Source: Azospirillum sp. RU38E (lineage in GTDB: Bacteria; Pseudomonadota; Alphaproteobacteria; Azospirillales; Azospirillaceae). Taken from it: a DNA stretch of 64,000 bases. The translations under genes and the position numbers were made by a program. Position 1 is the first letter of the stretch; each line of letters opens with the position of its first letter. The stretch spans positions 62,001 through 126,000 of the forward strand of contig NZ_FZOI01000010.1 of assembly GCF_900188385.1 (NCBI RefSeq), given 5' to 3'. The notes beneath the pieces are model-generated. The model made no database searches and had not been told where the DNA came from. It saw only the letters and a list, made by a program, of their open reading frames with translations. Shown here in pieces: positions 59,894-64,000 of the stretch.

Positions 59894-62800
59894 CAGACAC
59901 CCCGGTTGAATCCGGCGGGTCGGCCAGTGGGACGGGTGGCGGTGTCAACCCGTCGCGGATTTTCATCCTGCGGCCGGTGGCGACGACCCTGCTGATGGTG
60001 GCCATCCTGCTGGTGGGCATCGTCGCCTATCGCATGTTGCCCATTTCCGCCTTGCCGGAGGTGGATTACCCCACCATCCAGGTGCAGACGCTGTATCCCG
60101 GCGCCAGCCCGGATGTGATGACCTCCTCGGTCACCGCCCCCCTGGAACGCCAGTTCGGCCAGATGCCGGGGCTGAAACAGATGTCCTCGGCCAGTTCGGG
60201 CGGGGCCTCGGTCATCACCTTGCAGTTCGGGCTGGAAACCAGCCTGGATGTGGCCGAACAGGAGGTGCAGGCCGCCATCAATGCGGCCTCCAACCTGTTG
60301 CCGACCGATCTGCCGGCCCCGCCCATCTATGCCAAGGTGAACCCGGCCGATGCGCCGATCATCACGCTCGCCATCACCTCGGCCACCATGCCGCTGCCGC
60401 AGGTGGCCGATCTGGTGGATAGCCGGCTGGCGCGCAAAATCTCCCAACTGCCCGGTGTCGGTCTGGTCAGCCTGGGCGGCGGGCAGCGCCCGGCCGTGCG
60501 CATTCAGGCCAATATGCACGCGCTGGCCGCCTATGGCCTGACGCTGGAGGATATGCGCACCGCCATTGCCGCCGCCAACGTCAATATTGCCAAGGGCACG
60601 TTTGACGGGCCGTCGCGCTCCTACACCATCAATGCCAATGACCAGCTGAAAAGTGCTGATGAATACCGGCATCTGGTCGTGGCCTATCGTAACAATGCGC
60701 CCATCCGCCTGTCCGACGTGGCGCAGGTGACGGATGGGGCGGAAAACACCTATCTGGCGGCCTGGAAGGACAAGGAACCGGCCATCATCGTCAATGTGCA
60801 GCGTCAGCCCGGCGCCAATGTCATTGAGGTGGTGGATAATATCAAAAAACTGCTGCCGGAATTGAAAGCCTCCCTGCCGGCCTCCCTGGAACTGACGGTA
60901 CTGACCGACCGCACCGTCACCATCCGCGCCTCGGTCGCCGATGTGCAGGTGGAGCTGGGGCTGGCGGTGGCGCTGGTGGTGGCGGTGATCTTCGTCTTCC
61001 TGCGCAATGTGCCGGCCACCATCATCCCCAGCCTGTCGGTGCCGCTGTCGCTGGTCGGCACCTTCGCGGTGATGTATCTGGCCGGCTTCTCCATCAACAA
61101 CCTCTCCCTGATGGCGCTGACCATCGCCACCGGCTTCGTGGTCGATGACGCCATCGTGATGATTGAGAATATCGCGCGTTATCTGGAGGAGGGGGAGACA
61201 CCGCTGCAGGCGGCGCTGAAAGGCTCCGCCCAGATCGGTTTCACCATTCTGTCGCTGACCGTCTCCCTGATCGCGGTGCTGATCCCGCTGCTGTTCATGG
61301 GCGATGTGGTGGGTCGGCTGTTCCGGGAATTTGCCATTACCCTGGCCGTCACCATCCTGATTTCGGCCTTTGTCTCCCTGACCCTGGTGCCGATGCTGTG
61401 CGCCGTGCTGCTGCGCCCGCATAAGAAGGGGGAGCATGAGGCAGCCAAGCCCAAGGGCTGGTTCGACCGGGTGCTGGACCTTTATGCGGTCTGCCTGCGC
61501 TGGGTGCTGCGCCATGCGCGGCTGACCCTGCTGGTGGCGCTGGGCACGCTGGGTCTGACGGCCTTTCTCTATATCACCATCCCCAAAGGCTTCTTCCCCC
61601 TGCAGGATACAGGCCTGATCCAGGCCATCACCCAGGCCGACCAGACGACATCCTTCAGTGCCATGGCGGAACGCCAGCAGAAGCTGGCCGATATCGTGCT
61701 GAAAGACCCGGATGTGGAAAGCCTCTCCTCCTTCATCGGGGTGGATGGCACCAACGCGTCCATGAATACCGGGCGGATGCAGATCAACCTGAAGCCCAAG
61801 GAAGAGCGCAGCGCCGATATCAGCGCCATCATCCGCCGGCTGACCGAGGCGACGTCCGCCGTGCCGGGCATCAGCCTTTATATGCAGCCGGTGCAGGATC
61901 TGACGGTGGAAAGCACCGTATCGCGCGCGCAGTACCAGTTCGTGTTGCAAAATGCCGATCCGGCCGCGCTGGCGGCCTGGACGCCCAAGCTGGTGCAAAA
62001 GCTCTCCACCCTGCCGGAACTGGCCGATGTCGGCAGCAATGCCCAGGATCAGGGGCTGGCCGTCTATATCACCATCGACCGGGCCAGTGCCGCGCGCTAC
62101 GGCATCACGGCGGCCAATGTCGATGCGGCCCTTTATAACGCCTTCGGCCAGCGCATCATCTCCACCATCTTCACCCAGTCCAACCAGTACCGGGTTATCC
62201 TTCAGGCCGATCCGGCTTTGCACGGGTCGGTGGAGGCGCTGGACAGCATCCGGCTGACCTCCAGCACCGGCGGGCAGGTGCCGCTCTCCAGCTTCGCCAC
62301 GGTGAAGGAAACCGTGGCCCCGCTGCTGATCAGCCATCTGGGCCAGTTCCCGGCCAACACCATCTCCTTCAACACCGCCCCCGGTGTGGCCCTGGGCCAG
62401 GCGGTGGACGCGATTGAGAAGGCGGAGGCGGAGTTGGGTGTGCCCAGCGGCACCGTCACCAGCTTCCAGGGGGCGGCGCTCGCCTTCCGCGCCTCGCTGG
62501 CCAATGAGCTGTTCCTGGTGCTGGCCGCCGTGGTGACGATGTATATCGTGCTGGGCGTGCTGTATGAGAGCTTCGTGCATCCGGTGACGATCCTCTCCAC
62601 CCTGCCATCGGCGGGCATCGGGGCGCTGCTGGCCCTGATGCTGGCGGGCAGCGATCTGGGGGTGATCGGCATTATCGGCATCGTGCTGCTGATCGGCATC
62701 GTCAAGAAAAACGCCATCATGATGATCGACTTCGCCCTGGATGCGGAGCGTAACCAGGGCATGGCCCCGGCAGAGGCGATCTATCAGGCCTGCCTGCTGC

Positions 62801-63045
62801 GCTTCCGCCCCATCATGATGACGACGATGGCGGCCCTGCTGGGGGCGCTGCCCCTGATGCTGGGCACCGGCATGGGGTCGGAACTGCGCCAGCCGCTGGG
62901 TATTTCCATCGTCGGCGGGTTGATCGTCAGCCAGGTGCTGACCCTGTTCACCACCCCGGTGATCTATCTGGCCTTTGACAGCCTGTCCCGCCGCCTGCGC
63001 GGCACCAAGCCGGCCACGGCGGCTGAAGGGGAGGTCGCGTCATGA
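59890..63045 (+). CDS. mdtB: RND multidrug efflux permease MdtB
   Basis: A 1051-residue inner-membrane proton-driven pump subunit with 12 helices and two large periplasmic loops. RND motifs: [21 protein letters not shown] at the start, [42 protein letters not shown] in helix 4 with the proton-relay Asp pair, and [20 protein letters not shown] near the C-terminus. It works as a heterotrimer with MdtC. It is coupled by overlapping start and stop codons to both neighbours. Confidence 0.95.
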   Translation: MTDTPVESGGSASGTGGGVNPSRIFILRPVATTLLMVAILLVGIVAYRMLPISALPEVDYPTIQVQTLYPGASPDVMTSSVTAPLERQFGQMPGLKQMSSASSGGASVITLQFGLETSLDVAEQEVQAAINAASNLLPTDLPAPPIYAKVNPADAPIITLAITSATMPLPQVADLVDSRLARKISQLPGVGLVSLGGGQRPAVRIQANMHALAAYGLTLEDMRTAIAAANVNIAKGTFDGPSRSYTINANDQLKSADEYRHLVVAYRNNAPIRLSDVAQVTDGAENTYLAAWKDKEPAIIVNVQRQPGANVIEVVDNIKKLLPELKASLPASLELTVLTDRTVTIRASVADVQVELGLAVALVVAVIFVFLRNVPATIIPSLSVPLSLVGTFAVMYLAGFSINNLSLMALTIATGFVVDDAIVMIENIARYLEEGETPLQAALKGSAQIGFTILSLTVSLIAVLIPLLFMGDVVGRLFREFAITLAVTILISAFVSLTLVPMLCAVLLRPHKKGEHEAAKPKGWFDRVLDLYAVCLRWVLRHARLTLLVALGTLGLTAFLYITIPKGFFPLQDTGLIQAITQADQTTSFSAMAERQQKLADIVLKDPDVESLSSFIGVDGTNASMNTGRMQINLKPKEERSADISAIIRRLTEATSAVPGISLYMQPVQDLTVESTVSRAQYQFVLQNADPAALAAWTPKLVQKLSTLPELADVGSNAQDQGLAVYITIDRASAARYGITAANVDAALYNAFGQRIISTIFTQSNQYRVILQADPALHGSVEALDSIRLTSSTGGQVPLSSFATVKETVAPLLISHLGQFPANTISFNTAPGVALGQAVDAIEKAEAELGVPSGTVTSFQGAALAFRASLANELFLVLAAVVTMYIVLGVLYESFVHPVTILSTLPSAGIGALLALMLAGSDLGVIGIIGIVLLIGIVKKNAIMMIDFALDAERNQGMAPAEAIYQACLLRFRPIMMTTMAALLGALPLMLGTGMGSELRQPLGISIVGGLIVSQVLTLFTTPVIYLAFDSLSRRLRGTKPATAAEGEVAS

Positions 63046-64000
63046 GCCTGGTGGAACCCTTCATCCGCCGGCCGGTCGCCACCACTCTGCTGACCATCGG
63101 CATCGCGCTGGCGGGGATACTGTCTTACTTCTCCCTGCCGGTGGCGCCGCTGCCGCAGGTGGATTTCCCCACCATCTCCGTCCAGGCCTCCATGCCCGGT
63201 GCCAGCCCGGAGACGATGGCCACTAGTGTGGCCACGCCGCTGGAACGCCATCTGGGCCAGATCGCCGATGTGACGGAGATGACCTCCTCCAGTTCCACCG
63301 GCTCCACCCGCGTCATCCTGCAATTCGGCCTGGACCGCGATATTGACGGGGCGGCGCGCGATGTGCAGGCGGCGATCAACGCCGCCCGCGCCGACCTGCC
63401 CACCAGCCTGCGCAGCAACCCGACCTATCGCAAGGTCAACCCGGCCGACGCGCCGGTGATGATCCTGCGCATGACCTCGGCCAGCATGACGGCGGGTCAG
63501 GTCTATGATCAGGCGGCCACTGTGCTGCAACAGAAACTGTCGCAGGTGAAGGGTATCGGGCAGGTCAATATCGGCGGCAGTTCCCTGCCGGCCGTGCGGG
63601 TGGATGTGAACCCCAACGCCCTGTTCAAATATGGCATCGGGCTGGAACAGGTGCGCAGCGCCCTGTCGGCCGCCAATGCCAATACGCCCAAGGGGGCGAT
63701 TGAACAGGATGGCCAGCGCTTTCAGGTGCTGACCAATGATCAGGCCCGCAAGGCAGAGGATTACCGCGACCTGCTGATCGCCTATCGCAACGGCGCGGCG
63801 GTGAAGCTGACCGATGTGGCAGAGGTGACGCAGGGCGTGGAAGACCTGCGCAACCTGGGTCTGGCCAATGGTCAGCCGGCGGTGATGATGGTGCTGTTCC
63901 GCCAGCCCGGTGCCAATATCATCGAAACCGTGGACCGGGTGCGCGACATGCTGCCCGAACTGCGGCAGATGATCCCCGGCGATATTGATCTGGCCGTGGC
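63042..64000 (+). CDS. mdtC: RND multidrug efflux permease MdtC (3' end beyond window)
   Basis: The first 319 codons of a second RND permease. The N-terminus [44 protein letters not shown] is MdtC-like, and the first periplasmic loop ([47 protein letters not shown]) is intact. The frame stays open to the last base of the window. It overlaps mdtB by 4 bp (ATGA). Confidence 0.93.
   Translation, partial: MSLVEPFIRRPVATTLLTIGIALAGILSYFSLPVAPLPQVDFPTISVQASMPGASPETMATSVATPLERHLGQIADVTEMTSSSSTGSTRVILQFGLDRDIDGAARDVQAAINAARADLPTSLRSNPTYRKVNPADAPVMILRMTSASMTAGQVYDQAATVLQQKLSQVKGIGQVNIGGSSLPAVRVDVNPNALFKYGIGLEQVRSALSAANANTPKGAIEQDGQRFQVLTNDQARKAEDYRDLLIAYRNGAAVKLTDVAEVTQGVEDLRNLGLANGQPAVMMVLFRQPGANIIETVDRVRDMLPELRQMIPGDIDLAV

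Noticed and set aside
59662-62580. 972-codon open frame on the minus strand opposite mdtA/mdtB
   Set aside because: It is antisense to clear RND genes, rich in Gln, His, Gly and Arg with no domain pattern. Such frames are common opposite GC-rich genes.
1-64000. CRISPR arrays, tRNA genes, insertion sequences, prophage
   Set aside because: No regularly spaced direct repeats, no cloverleaf-like gene and no transposase or phage protein was recognised. The repeats present are paired palindromes, not CRISPR repeats.

Overview
The window is GC-rich, densely coding DNA, apparently from an alphaproteobacterium. The gene families and their arrangement (fixGHIS-type cbb3 oxidase genes, a Caulobacter-type xylose cluster, FecI/FecR/TonB receptor units) suggest a Rhodospirillales or Azospirillaceae-like organism. 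That placement is an inference; there is no rRNA or other marker here. I saw no tRNA, rRNA, CRISPR array, insertion sequence or phage gene.

Layout. (1) 1-2.8 kb: the 3' end of a first cbb3-maturation cluster (ccoI, ccoS, a small membrane protein). (2) 3.1-8.8 kb: a degenerate-EAL-like protein, a divergent azoreductase/HxlR pair, and a minus-strand run of class III aminotransferase, Lrp-type regulator and M20 amidohydrolase. (3) 9.4-18.1 kb: a complete ccoNOQPGHIS operon with a second ccoI-ccoS pair, then a membrane protein and a SafE/TauE-like protein, closed by a good terminator. (4) 18.4-25.0 kb: an isochorismatase-family hydrolase, then XapX protein, Tat-exported amidohydrolase, DoxX protein, MFS exporter with a C-terminal monooxygenase-like domain, and alginate-export-type porin. 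(5) 25.2-31.2 kb: FecI-type sigma, FecR, TonB receptor with an STN signalling domain, and PhoX-like phosphatase. (6) 31.5-34.1 kb: a CPA1 antiporter with a cyclic-nucleotide-binding domain. (7) 34.3-40.3 kb: a D-xylose oxidation (Weimberg-type) regulon, xylR, xylE, xylX-xylB-xylC, with three matching LacI-type operators. (8) 40.4-42.9 kb: a DUF2946-like protein and an OprC-type copper receptor. (9) 43.1-46.0 kb: a multi-domain hybrid histidine kinase. (10) 46.0-53.7 kb: an ECF sigma/anti-sigma/polysaccharide deacetylase/acetyltransferase-like operon, divergent from a cytochrome c, MtrA/DmsE-type decahaem cytochrome and MtrB/PioB-type porin operon. (11) 53.7-64 kb: divergent DUF1329/DUF1302 proteins, an MsbA-like ABC exporter, and mdtABC (mdtC runs off the end).

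The most interesting part is region 10. A porin-cytochrome conduit of the kind used to move electrons across the outer membrane sits back to back with an ECF sigma operon. The intergenic region carries two near-identical promoters facing outward (GGGAATAA-N14-CCGTC on both strands, same spacing) flanking an 18-bp perfect palindrome. This suggests that the sigma factor controls both itself and the conduit. No extracellular terminal reductase or oxidase gene accompanies the conduit, so its electron donor or acceptor is unknown.

Copper recurs as a theme: two CcoI copper ATPases, a SafE-like protein, cbb3 oxidase and an outer-membrane copper receptor that keeps both copper-binding motifs. Six composite palindromic repeats of two families lie between genes; paired base changes in their arms indicate that the fold matters.
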